DNA from: Glomus cerebriforme
Taxonomy: Eukaryota > Glomeromycota > Glomeromycetes > Glomerales > Glomeraceae
Reading direction: 5' to 3'
NCBI GenBank assembly: GCA_003550305.1
Contig: QKYT01000070.1
Coordinates: 286,293-298,490, forward strand
Length of the DNA: 12,198 bases
Shown here: positions 1 through 9,800 of the stretch, piece after piece
Layout: each line of letters opens with the position of its first letter
How positions within the stretch are numbered: position 1 is the first letter of the stretch
The notes under the pieces: model-generated
Databases searched by the model: none
What the model was told of the DNA's origin: nothing
The model's input: the letters and a program-made list of their open reading frames with translations, nothing else
Translations under genes and position numbers: made by a program

Positions 1-1312
1 TATAATACATCACGTGTCTTAATTGATATCCAAATATTTATATATCGATTATTCGATTGTACTGTATTTTATTTAATTTTATAAAATGTTATAGTGAGGA
101 AAATTTTATCAATTAAACTAGGGAATGGAATTCGTTAATCTCAATTCTTCTTTTTTTTTCGCTTTTGTTCACATTTCATACCAATCGTGTTTCACGGCAT
201 TCATCAGTTTTTAACTCTTTTTTTTTTTTCCTTATTTTCACCATCATATAGGCACAACATACTTCGTATTCATCTTGCTGATCATAAACCAAATATATCA
301 TCAACTTCTACCAACATGACGCCATGATAGGAGACGAGATCCCCTGAAAAGCGCATATTCTGCAATATTCTAGTGGATTTAATAAGTTTGAGCTATCTTG
401 CTATATCGATCATCTCATTAATAAGCGTTACTAATATATCGACAAAAAATTTTTTTGTTTTATATTAACTAATTCAATAGAAAATTAGGTTCACAAAAAA
501 AAAAGATTTACAATTATTACTCCACTTTGAGATTTTGGTAATCTTCCATTACATTAAGTTGATTTTTTCAATACAAATAGCAAAATTATTAACGCGTTCT
601 TTATTAGAAAAAGTACATTTTTATATATTAATCCATCGTGAAATATAATCCTTAATAATAAAAATAAAATAATATCCCATTTAGCAGTTACCAAATCCTA
701 ATTTTAGAATTTAATTTGTTTATCTGAATTTCATCATATATGAATCCTCTAAAAAACAATTTTTTGTTTTTTTTATAATAATGTATTTATTATTTATAAA
801 AAGTTGCTTCATAAAATACTTTTTTTAAATGCTATAAAAAATTATTCATTATTGTTTTATATTAAATGTAATTTCGAATGGCAAATCATATCTGACTATC
901 TGACATATCTGATATGCAATAATCTTAATTTTGCTTCGGCGTGAATACGCAGATCTATCATCAAGTGTACTATCAAATTCAAAGGATGAACGACTTTTGA
1001 TTCTATTACGGTTCCATAATTATCAGTACAATCAGTGTCCCATCTGGAATAAAACATCACTTAAAGCATCGACCATCACGGTAAAATTATTATAACAGTG
1101 AATTTTCTATTATCCTTTCCTTTCACTTATCATTAAAACCCTAATTGGTGTAACTTGCGAAAAAAAACAGAAATAAAGTAAAAAATGTAAATATAAATAT
1201 TGAATTAATTAAATTAAATTACGTAATTTTTATTTTTCCCCAAAAAAAAATTTCAGACTTGGTTATAAATAGTAATTTGTGTTTCGTACCCTATATATGA
1301 AATGCATTTGAG
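1..1312. other. AT-rich spacer without a convincing gene
   Basis: Mostly A/T with homopolymer runs. The only coding-like part is near 890-1080, where GC rises and a closed 53-codon minus-strand frame occurs (1057-896). The stretch 240-365 is also somewhat GC-richer but has stops in the frames I followed. No RNA gene was recognised. Confidence 0.6.
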
Positions 1313-1480
1313 ATTCGGCATGTGCCGAAATTTAGTTTCAGAAATTTTGCCGAAATCCCAAATCGTGATCCCGAAATCCTAGGGTTCGGTCGGCATTTCG
1401 GCAAAGGTTTGAGATTTCGGCAACGGTTTGGGTTTTGGGATTTCGGCTATATATACTGAAAGCCGAAATATTTCGGCGCC
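1313..1480. repeat. Cluster of GCCGAAAT / ATTTCGGC inverted motifs (foldback-prone)
   Basis: The octamer GCCGAAAT or its complement occurs seven times in 154 bp: 1324-1331, 1349-1356, 1395-1402, 1414-1421, 1440-1447, 1462-1469 and 1470-1477. Degenerate copies lie at 1313-1319 and 1371-1378. The last two copies abut to form a perfect 16-bp palindrome (1462-1477). GCCGAAATCCCAAA (1349-1362) pairs perfectly with TTTGGGATTTCGGC (1434-1447). Local GC is clearly above that of the flanks. This looks like a foldback repeat or a dense binding-site array; no coding content is credible. Confidence 0.75.
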
Positions 1481-1641
1481 CAACTATAAATTTGATCCAA
1501 AGAATCTGACAATCTGTGTACTTGTAACTACATTTGCGTCGTACCTGTACCAATTAAATATATGGTGATTAAATCACCTGCTGGTTGAAAATATTTAGAC
1601 ATACTGATTTTTTTTTATTTATGAAAGAATTGTTATTTTTA

Positions 1642-1673
1642 GAAAATTTTGATCAATTTGATCATAAAAATTC
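1642..1673. repeat. Imperfect 32-bp palindrome around TGATCAATTTGATCA
   Basis: The left arm GAAAATTTTGATCA pairs with the right arm TGATCATAAAAATTC with one gap and few mismatches, so the segment can form a hairpin. It sits in AT-rich spacer. This could be chance in DNA of this composition. Confidence 0.35.
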
Positions 1674-3283
1674 TTTAACGGTAATTAAAATATGTATATA
1701 AAAGTTATGTTGTCATAATTAACAAATATTTACCGTTATATAAACCTCTTATAACGCTATTACAGCTTCGTAATTTAGGGTTTTATTAAAGGGTTACTTA
1801 CTTTCATTTCTTAAAAGAACAATTAATGATATATAATTTCAATATCGTTAAATTTATTTATACCGGATTTTTATATTAATTGTATTAGTAAACTTTTATA
1901 AAACGTATAATATAAAGAATTTAATTTTCTATTTCAATTTCGACGCATTTTTAAAATTAAATTCAATTTATTTAATTTTTCAATCCAGCAAAAATTGTTT
2001 TGTAATAATAATTGCGTGATTTATTTAATATATTCTTAATCGTGATTATTCCAACATTGATACTTTTATTAGTGAAATTTAGCGAAGAATAATTTGGAAC
2101 CTACAATAATTGCTCGTGATTTTCTGGGACGTCAATTCACCTATTCTGCGTAGATTAAATTAGCATTGTTAAAAATGTTTTTTTTTTTTTTTTTTTGAAA
2201 ATTTGGCCGAAATATTGTCTTAATCATAATTTTAATAAAATAAGTCATAAAATTCTTCATTTCTTGCCGCAATTATTCGATTTCTTTGATAATCATTTAT
2301 GAAATATAAAGATACCCCACAAAATGTATCTATTATCCTGTAATAAAAATAAAAAATAAAAATTAGCCCATGTGAGCCTAGCATACTTTGTATGTTCCCC
2401 GTGATTATTTAACTACATATGGCCATCCGTCCCCATTACAATTAATGATAATTTTTCCTTTTTTTTTCTAAACAGTAATGGTTATGGCCTTAACAGTTAA
2501 ATAAAGGAGATTTAGAACTCTTGACCTCTATAATTTATTATACATATTTGAAGTAAATTTTACCTTGATAGAGGGTATACCCGGACTTGTTTTAGTAAAA
2601 TTTAAAAAAATTTGTAGAAGGGTCAAGGGTATTAACTATAATTTAAATAAGATTTGAAAAGGTGTTAGCATCGTCAAAATACAATGTGAGAGTTTCGACG
2701 TGTTTCTCAGCCAGACCCCTCGAAAGGAAACGATATACACTAAGTAATAGACGAACATCATAGTCATCCACTTTATCTTAAAATGTTTTAATGTGGAAAT
2801 TTTTTCCCTTTGATTTATTCAATGAGTTGGCTACAATCACGATTTCCTTAGAACATTTTCTCAAAGTTCTTATTTTCGACCGGACTGACAATTTAACATT
2901 TGATCGACCGGATAACTTAAAGTACTATATAAAATATATCACATTTCTTTGAAATTAAAAGAAAAGAATCATTCGGATAAAATCGAATTTTTTTATTAAA
3001 GGAATTGGGTTAAAATTTATAAAAATATGATTTTTTTATAATTACTCTAACAAAAAATTAATTACTTCTGTCGGTAATTGTCGATAAACGGCAAAGTTTT
3101 TTTTTTGGTAAGGTATTCTTAATAATTATGTAAATATAGAAAATAGAGAAGGATTTTTTGATTTTATATTACAATTATTATATAAAAACAAACATAAGGA
3201 TAAAAAATCGTATCATACGTGCATTGAATTTTATTTTTTATTTCAATGCGGTCGAAATTATAATTACGTGTCATAAATAAAAA

Positions 3284-3318
3284 CCGTAAACCGTAAATAG
3301 CGTAACGCCGTAATACTG
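3284..3318. repeat. Short degenerate CCGTAA direct-repeat cluster
   Basis: CCGTAA occurs at 3284-3289, 3291-3296 and 3308-3313, with related CGTAA at 3301-3305 and TGTAA just after 3313. The cluster lies immediately left of the 3325-3432 inverted-repeat element. It may be decayed tandem repeat or flank microsatellite; no function is evident. Confidence 0.4.
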
Positions 3319-3324
3319 TAATCT

Positions 3325-3432
3325 AGGGTTGGGAAGCACAGCCGTTAGTACAAAAAATTAGTAATAATTAAATACAATGCAGTACAAGTACAATGTAAAA
3401 TTTTATCTAGTACATATAAATTTCCCAACCCT
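3325..3432. mobile_element. Small MITE-like element with 11-bp terminal inverted repeats
   Basis: AGGGTTGGGAA at 3325-3335 is the exact complement of TTCCCAACCCT at 3422-3432, bounding 108 bp. The interior is AT-rich and carries several GTAC-containing motifs (TAGTACA, CAGTACAAGTACAATG, CTAGTACAT). No coding sequence is present and no clear target-site duplication is seen. It could be a non-autonomous DNA element or a chance hairpin. Confidence 0.45.
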
Positions 3433-4105
3433 GTGACAGACATTATTACTTTTTTTTACATATTGATAATATTTACATTTATTTCCATATTTAACATTGT
3501 CCCAGGTTGTATAAGGAAACTGTGCGTTTTACTAAAAGTGAACAAATAATGATACTAGATTATCGAGATACATTATTGATCAAAAGTCGCATGCATTTGA
3601 TTCACAATGATACAGTATTCCAATTTAAGGACCTTCAATAAAATCAATGTTTTCGCCAAATTTATTAAATTTTCAGTACCTAATTAAAGCTAACTATTAT
3701 TAAATTATTAATTATTATACATTTACTACCATTTCTTTTCATTCCTAAAAATAAGTTTGAAAATAAATACTTTTCTTGTATGCTTGAGCAATTCCGACCG
3801 ATGTAGCTTGGATTTTAAAATAAAAGACCTTTTGAATGTCAGATATTTTGACGCATCTCTAGTTAATCTAAAAAGGATAAGCTTTTGTTGATTGCATAAT
3901 TAATTTAACCATTTTGGCCATTGTCGTTTCAGCCTCAATTGAAAAATTAACGAAAAAAATCTTTTATTTACGTTACATATTCAAGAAAATGGAATTATAT
4001 CTAATACATTGTTTCGTTTGAAAAAAAAAGGTTATATTGTTATTTAATATTAAAATTCTGTGTTACCGCAACTATTAAAAATTTTTGGGATTTTTTTTTC
4101 AAATA
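3433..4105. other. Upstream region of the channel gene
   Basis: AT-rich sequence that should hold the promoter and any untranslated first exon of the gene starting at 4173. No TATA box or factor site stands out above the base composition, and no open reading frame is credible. Confidence 0.5.
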
Positions 4106-4172
4106 AATTGAATACTTTTACGAATTTTCTTCCTTATCCCCTCATCTTCCCTCGGACTTTTTTTTTAGACAA
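4106..4172 (+). promoter_or_regulatory. Pyrimidine-rich leader ending in AG just before the start codon (possible 5' UTR intron acceptor)
   Basis: A C/T-rich stretch around 4127-4166 ends in nine Ts and an AG at 4167-4168, four bases before the ATG at 4173. This looks like a polypyrimidine tract and 3' splice site, so the gene may have an intron in its 5' UTR or an upstream exon. A clear donor or TATA box could not be fixed by eye in the AT-rich upstream DNA. Confidence 0.35.
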
Positions 4173-7100
4173 ATGTCCTTCTACGATAAAATTCCACATA
4201 ATATTAAAGATGCAATTAATTTACTTAAAAGTAGACATGAGAGTGAAATAATAATTCTTGAAGATGACGATAATGAGGAGAATAAGAAAGAAGATTATCG
4301 AATTGCAATTTGTCAAGACGGAAAATTTGCCGTTACATTCGATACGGGTAAAAATAAAAATAAAAACTTCTTTATGATAAAATGAATTATAAAAAATTAT
4401 ACATCAATATTTAATATTGATTTTTTTTTTTTAAAAAAAAAAAAAAAAATTAGAAAACCTCCGGATTAAAGTATTGGAAAACACTGATCATCGCAAATTC
4501 GATGAGAAAAAGGATGAATCCGATAAATCTGATGAAATCAATAAAACAGTCGCACATTTTAAAATAAATGATGATTTTACTATTAATAAGATTTACAGAA
4601 ACGACTTAACTATTAAACTTTACAATAATAAAGACTCTAACGAAAATCAAGAATCAACACTCAATGATACGTTTAGATGGTCTTTCGACATATCAAATAT
4701 GCACAAGAAAAAGAATGTTGACGATTATTATTATATTCTTGTTGCTATATCTCGCATAGATATTAACGAGGATATGAAAGGTTCAAAGAAAAATAATAGT
4801 AAAGATTATAGAAGTGAATATCTTTATAAAAGTAAATTTCCGCTAGCGTCTAGCGTTAAATTAGTTATGAATAATGACATTATAAAAGAAATCACTAAAA
4901 AAGGAATCGCCATTTATTGTCTTAAACTAAAAAAGAATGAGGAAGATATATATAATCTTGTTGATGCGACTTGTTATAGTTCTAATAACATTTCAGGAAT
5001 ATGTGACTTCGTAGAAATTTTAAACGATGACGAATCAGATGCTTTATCTGAAAACGATGTTAAACAACAAATGAGATTTATAGTATTGAATTTTCGTGGG
5101 ATATATAATTTTGAATTTGATGATCACTTTGATTTTTTTAATCTGAATGAGAAGTTCGATTATCCAATAAGAATCAGACGCGAATTAGATAATTGGTACA
5201 CGGATACAAATGATGATTGCATGAAACGACTTCTCTCGTGTATTTATGATAAATATTTCTTGGTTACACAATACAAAAATGACGTGCAATCACTTGAAGG
5301 TAAAAAAGAAAAGAAACTTTATTTATTTCGTAAATATAATTCGTAATTATCTATTATGTTATTAATACGTTCTATCTTTTTAGTTTATGATCTGGCAAAA
5401 ATGGAATTAGAAACTTCTGCAAAAAAAGTCGAAAATAAAGATATGTTCGTAAAACAATATAATTATGACACTTTTTCAGTTAGTAGGTTACAATTTTGTT
5501 TTACTCGAGGAATCAATTTTATTAGGTAAATAAATGGTTTTGTTATTTTTCAATCATCTTTGAATAATGTAGTAATTATTAATATTTCAAATTTATTAGG
5601 TTGTATTATATGGAAAATGGTTTACAAGTTGCATCAAAAAGATTTAATGAAATAAAAAGAATATATTTATTAGAATTCATCGACAGTGATGAAAAATTAC
5701 TTATTATAGGTAGAGGTCCGGAGGAAGAGAAAGAAGAAAAAAAAGGACTGAAATTTATAATTTGGGATTTATATAATACCGGTAAAGTTGAATCAATAAA
5801 TTTAGATAATTTTCCTGATATAGAATATCTTGGTACTCGTTTATTAGCTAGAACGTCGGGAAATATTTTACGAGTCGATAATAAAGGAAGAGTCACATCT
5901 GTTCTTAAAGAAGTCGAAAATGAACAAAATGAACAAAAAAAACAAAAACAAATAGAAAAAGAAATGAAATTAGAACTAGATAATTTAGTGACTCCAAATG
6001 TAGAAAAATTTGATGTAAATCCGAATGGAAATCCAGATAAAAGTCATACCTTACATTTTGATAAAAATAGAAATCCAACTTTTGAATTAATAGTTACTGA
6101 GAAAGAACCATGGGTGTTGGGTGATTATAAACGAAATTCTTATTGCCTTTATCAAAGTAAAAACGAAAAAAGGACGGAAACTTTACAACTTATTGTTGGT
6201 AGATCCACCGTTCAAATTTGGCACCAAATAAATGATGAAACCAAACAGAAAGAATATCTTCCTAACAAAGGAGAACCATTTCTTGAATATATATGGACAA
6301 ATCGGATTCCGGTAAATCAAGAAAGGAAAGAAACAAGATTACGGATTGACAATTTTGATTTTGGATTAAATGATAGACAAGATGATAGGTTAAATGATTT
6401 TTCTTTAAAGGTTTATTGGTATATAAGAAAAGAAAAGAAAGAAAAGAGTAGTGCAAAAGAAGAAGAGGAATTAATAAAGAAAGAAAATGATGAAATAGAT
6501 AAAATGGAGAGCGGAGAACTAGAGAGTAGTGAATTCGTAGAAAAGAGAAGAAAAGTAATTAAAAGGAAAGATGTTATTGAAAAATTTCATGCAGTAAGAC
6601 ATTCTTGCAAAGCATTAGAACATATTAATAAGCGTTACAAAAATAAATATCTTGTAGACAATTATATTAAAGTACATCAAGTAAGTTGATTTTAATAGAA
6701 TGAATTTTTTTTTTATTCAATACAATATGGTTGATTTTTTTTTTCTGATTAATAAGTACGAGGAAATGGTTACTTATATCCGACATATAGTCTGGAGATT
6801 TGCTAAACATGATCCAGAAAATTTTAAATTGTTGGATGTTCGACATAATGTCATGAAAAATTTAATTCTTGGTGATTGTGATCATTTAATAAAATATATA
6901 TTGTTTGGAGATGAAGACGACATTGAAAATAAAGATATTTGTGAAGAAAAAGAAACAAAAGAAAAAGGAAAAAAAGAGAAAAGGCAAAAAGGGGTTAAAA
7001 CCAGACATATCCCAAGAAATAAAATATGGCCGGAAGAAATTTTTATAAGAGATGATGACCTAGACTTTGAAAAAAAAGATAACGAGTTAGAAGATAATGA

Positions 7101-9560
7101 AAAAATAGAGCCGGGAAATAATATAGAATTTGCAATTTATCATTGCAAGGGTAAATTTCAACTTTTAATTTATCGAACTTATGACACAGCATTATATTAA
7201 GATAACTTTATTATTTTAGGCCGGGAACTTAAGGACACAATCATTGTTGCTTATCTTTTGGAATATTATTCCAGACATGCAACTGATTGTGCGGGTTGGA
7301 TGAGTTCTGTTTCTAAAGCACTTCCTTTGTTATTTAAATATAATTACGGTTTGTTTTTCAATTTTATTTTTCATATAGAGAGTTTGTGATATTTACAATT
7401 TTTTTATCATATATATAAAATAGATGATTATGCTAGAAAGTTATTTTTCAAGGAATGTTTTGCAGATCAGGGTCACTTTTCAGCTCAAGATCCTGATGAC
7501 ATTATTCCGAAAGTATATCAATTAAGACGTAATCATGACATCCACTTTAGAGCTTTTAGACCTATAACCAAATTAAAGTCTAATAAATATATGTGGTATG
7601 ATAGTATTTGGAATCCATTTAAATCCTTCAAAAATTATATATTCAAATTTTTTGAAGATTTTGATAATGACCTTGGAAAATCACCATTAGCTTTACGAGT
7701 AGTTCCTCTTCCTGATTTTACTATAGATAATATTCCAAAGAAAAAAGTAGATTACGATTTTAAAAAATTTCTATTTAACATATTTTTATTTATATTCATA
7801 CCACGGTGGTACAAAATTTGTCGGCATGAGAAAAATAAGTTAAGCCCTTTTTCTAATGTAATACGTTATGAGAATAATGACGACATTTATGACAATCCAG
7901 CAACTGAAGCAATTATCGATTTTCGTTGGCAAGAAGCAAAAAACTTCTTTTTCTTCCTCTTCCTTCGATTTCTTGTTTTTGCCGCTTGTTTCGTATTAGT
8001 TAGCTGGACATATTTAAATCATAGCATTATTATAAATGCAAATTTTTTACTTGCATTAATTGTTATTTTCTATTACCTGGCAACTTATCAAATTATTACT
8101 GAAATATTACAGTTTCGTTATCAGGGACCTAAAAAATATTTTGGTGATATATTTAATAGTTTTGATATAATTTCAATTGTACTTTCTGCAACAATAATGT
8201 CAATAATGCTTAAAAATTTTCGGTTTTCTGATGGATTTGGAAGCGTAAATGCAGCTGATACTGGATTAATAGCGGGAATATCATTCTCAATTTTCTTACT
8301 TTGGATTGAATTGGTATACTTTGTTTCATATTCTCTTTATTATCTTTTATATTCAGTTAAATTAATTAATAAATTCTTTAATAATTTTAGATATTTTACC
8401 TCCGCTTAATACCAAGTAAAATGCATAATATAAATGAAAAATTATTGTTTTTTTTTTAAAAAAAAACATAAATTATTAACTGATTCTTATTTTTTTCCAT
8501 TTGATAGGTATTGGTATTTATATTTATTATATCGTAATTATCTTCAAAACCATATTTCCATTCTTTTTGTTCTTGTCAATTGTGATACTTGCATTTGCAC
8601 ATACAATGTATAAAAACTTTTTTTTTCTGATATTCATTTGTTTTATATTAAAATTTGGTAATAATAATTTATCTTTTTAATTTTTATTTAGGTTTGTTTT
8701 ACTTAGAGATCCAGAAAATATTAAAACCAAAGATTCTACATTAAGTGGAGTTGCTACAAATACTTTAACGAAGGAGACACTTGATATTGAACTTAAATCT
8801 AATTTTGACCCTAAATCTAGTGATAATCCATTTTCATCTTTTTTAACAGCTATAGAAGCTGTATATTTTTGGATGAGTGGAAATTGGGTTCAAAGAGATG
8901 AATTTAATTTTTGGGCAGTTGATGTATTTACTTTGATTGCTAGTATTTTTCTTGTAGTTGTTCTGCAAAATATGTTGATTGCTTTTATGAGGTAAAGTTT
9001 TTTTGTTAATTTGAAACATAATTTAAATATTATTTATATCTTTTAATTAATTATTTATTTTTTCTAGTGGTATATATGAAAGAGCAGAAACTAAAGGTAG
9101 ACAAACATTATTAAGATATCGGGCAAATTACATAGCAGATTATGAAGCATTACATCATGTTCATTTTTGGCGTCCTGAACCTGAACCAAAACATATTTAT
9201 TATTTTGGACAATCTAAAAATTTTGAAGAATGGTATAAAAGTAGAAAACATGATCAAGGTGCTATTTATAAAGATTTTGAAGAAAAATCTACATTCACGC
9301 AACATATTTTTAAAGAAGAAGATTATGATAAAGTTTCAGTTTTGAAATATGATGATAATATCAAAGCAAATATCAAAGCAGAAATTAAAAAAATTAAAAT
9401 TATGAAAAATGATATGAGTGATAGCATCAAATATTTGATTAAAAAATTGAATGATTTAAAAAATGAAGAGAATAAGGATGATATTGATAAGAAAATTGAA
9501 GAGATTAAAGGAACTAAAGAACTTTATGATACAAAGAATTTTGATAATATTGAATTTTAA
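4173..9560 (+). CDS. Spliced gene for a large WD-like/TRP-like ion transport domain protein (1524 aa, 11 exons)
   Basis: This is a predicted membrane cation channel. Exons: 4173-4347, 4454-5299, 5384-5525, 5600-6680, 6757-7150, 7220-7348, 7424-8313, 8391-8415, 8508-8607, 8692-8991 and 9068-9560. Every intron is GT-AG, and the joined frame is open to TAA at 9558. Residues 1-880 are soluble with degenerate beta-propeller-like strands, for example QDGKFAVTFDTENLRIKVL (48-66), FRWSFDIS (132-139), YFLVTQYKNDVQSLEVYDL (326-344), KFIIWDLYNTGKVE (439-452) and LQLIVGRSTVQIW (583-595). Glu/Lys-rich spacers lie near 664-706 and 807-870. A six-helix channel spans about 1097-1360, and a charged, probably coiled-coil tail covers about 1455-1524. 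The ATG at 4173 is the first in frame after a stop at 4104-4106. I recognise the family from Rhizophagus, where it is multicopy; ligand and ion selectivity are unknown. The frame is intact, so this is probably a working gene. The exact N-terminus is the least certain part. Confidence 0.87.
7945..9010 (+). other. Six-transmembrane channel domain (Ion_trans, TRP-like) within the large gene
   Basis: Hydrophobic segments by residue: S1 about 1097-1119, S2 about 1128-1147, S3 about 1165-1185, S4 about 1201-1221, S5 about 1236-1260, pore helix about 1311-1321, and S6 about 1339-1360. A short extra hydrophobic stretch (about 1039-1049, LFNIFLFIFIP) precedes S1 and may be an amphipathic or pre-S1 helix. 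S4 lacks regularly spaced Arg/Lys, which argues against classical voltage gating. The S4-S5 region, FYLRLIPSIGIYIYYIVII, resembles the TRPV pattern with an aromatic-Arg motif followed by a GIY motif. The end of S6, LQNMLIAFM, resembles the TRPV pattern LLNMLIALM. The pore loop reads FWMSGNWVQRDEF. These similarities come from memory of the families and were not tested by alignment. The S5-pore loop is about 50 residues and contains an acidic stretch, then FDP and DNPF. The domain is interrupted by introns 7-10. Confidence 0.82.
8391..8415 (+). other. 25-nt microexon (exon 8) encoding the S4-S5 linker
   Basis: After WIEL at the end of exon 7, in-frame continuity needs ATA TTT TAC CTC CGC TTA ATA CCA A, bounded by ...TTTTAG upstream and GTAAAATG downstream. 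It then joins GT ATT GGT... at 8508. The result is IFYLRLIPSIGIYIYY, which restores an uninterrupted S4-S5 transition. Eight codons plus one base is unusually short. Skipping it would shift the frame of the whole pore. Confidence 0.83.
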
Positions 9561-9800
9561 TATTGACAATTTAATTCAAAATGATGTGTTTTTTTTTTAA
9601 TCAAATTTATTCTTTTTTTTCTTTCATTTATTGTAATTATCTGTTTAAAAAAAATTGGGTTGTTAACTTCATAAATTAAGATTATTCTTGGTTAAAAAAT
9701 TATCATTTGAAAATTGAAAATTTTATTGCTTCAAATGTTTACCTTACTATATTTTTAAAAATACTGTATGGATGAAAATGATTGTTCTGCAAATCATTTA

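Larger units (their letters stand above)
1481..3324. other. AT-rich spacer without a gene
   Basis: Contains a long poly-T run near 2178-2196, the small palindrome at 1642-1673, and a duplicated TCGACCGGA at 2876-2884 and 2904-2912. A GC-richer patch around 2365-2440 and another around 2570-2600 have no open frame. I see nothing else in it. Confidence 0.6.
4348..9067 (+). other. Ten GT-AG introns of the channel gene
   Basis: Introns are 4348-4453 (106 nt), 5300-5383 (84), 5526-5599 (74), 6681-6756 (76), 7151-7219 (69), 7349-7423 (75), 8314-8390 (77), 8416-8507 (92), 8608-8691 (84) and 8992-9067 (76). Most donors are GTAAA/GTAAG-like. GTTTGT at 7349 and GTATA at 8314 and 8608 are weaker. Acceptors are mostly TAG, with AAG at 6754-6756, usually after T-rich tracts. 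Reading straight through meets a stop inside nine of the ten introns. Intron 7 is itself open, but its 77 nt shift the frame and a TAA follows at 8407 inside the next exon. Placement was decided by keeping frame and protein-family continuity across each junction, so individual borders are well supported but have not been checked against transcripts. Confidence 0.83.

Noticed and set aside
1338..1553. 71-codon minus-strand open frame
   Set aside because: It is a translation of the GCCGAAAT palindrome cluster; the repeated LGFRDHDLGFR pattern simply reflects the repeated octamer.
1677..1737. 8-bp inverted repeat AACGGTAA / TTACCGTT
   Set aside because: Too short, and pairing does not extend beyond it; treated as chance.
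1776..1798. Telomere-like TTAGGGTTTT...AGGGTTA
   Set aside because: Only two imperfect units, not tandem; chance in AT-rich DNA.
2876..2912. Duplicated TCGACCGGA, 28 bp apart
   Set aside because: Two 9-bp copies with unrelated surroundings do not define an element or a known binding site.
4060..4251. 63-codon plus-strand frame beginning GTG
   Set aside because: It has no ATG start and overlaps exon 1 of the channel gene in another frame; it is mostly the T-rich leader.
4474..5346. Stand-alone 290-aa protein
   Set aside because: It starts at TTG and its last codons are intron 2. The frame joins cleanly to exon 1 upstream and exon 3 downstream, so it is exon 2 of one gene.
5606..5896. 96-codon antisense frame (and another at 6262-6456)
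   Set aside because: Both are mirrors of exon 4, whose frame is supported by splice continuity and family similarity.
7591..8409. Channel protein ending at TAA 8407
   Set aside because: The stop is reached only by reading through intron 7. Splicing at 8313/8391 restores the S4-S5 linker, pore and S6.
9142..9345. 67-codon plus-strand frame
   Set aside because: It is an out-of-frame shadow of exon 11; the true frame there encodes YRANYIADYEALHHVHFW and continues to 9560.
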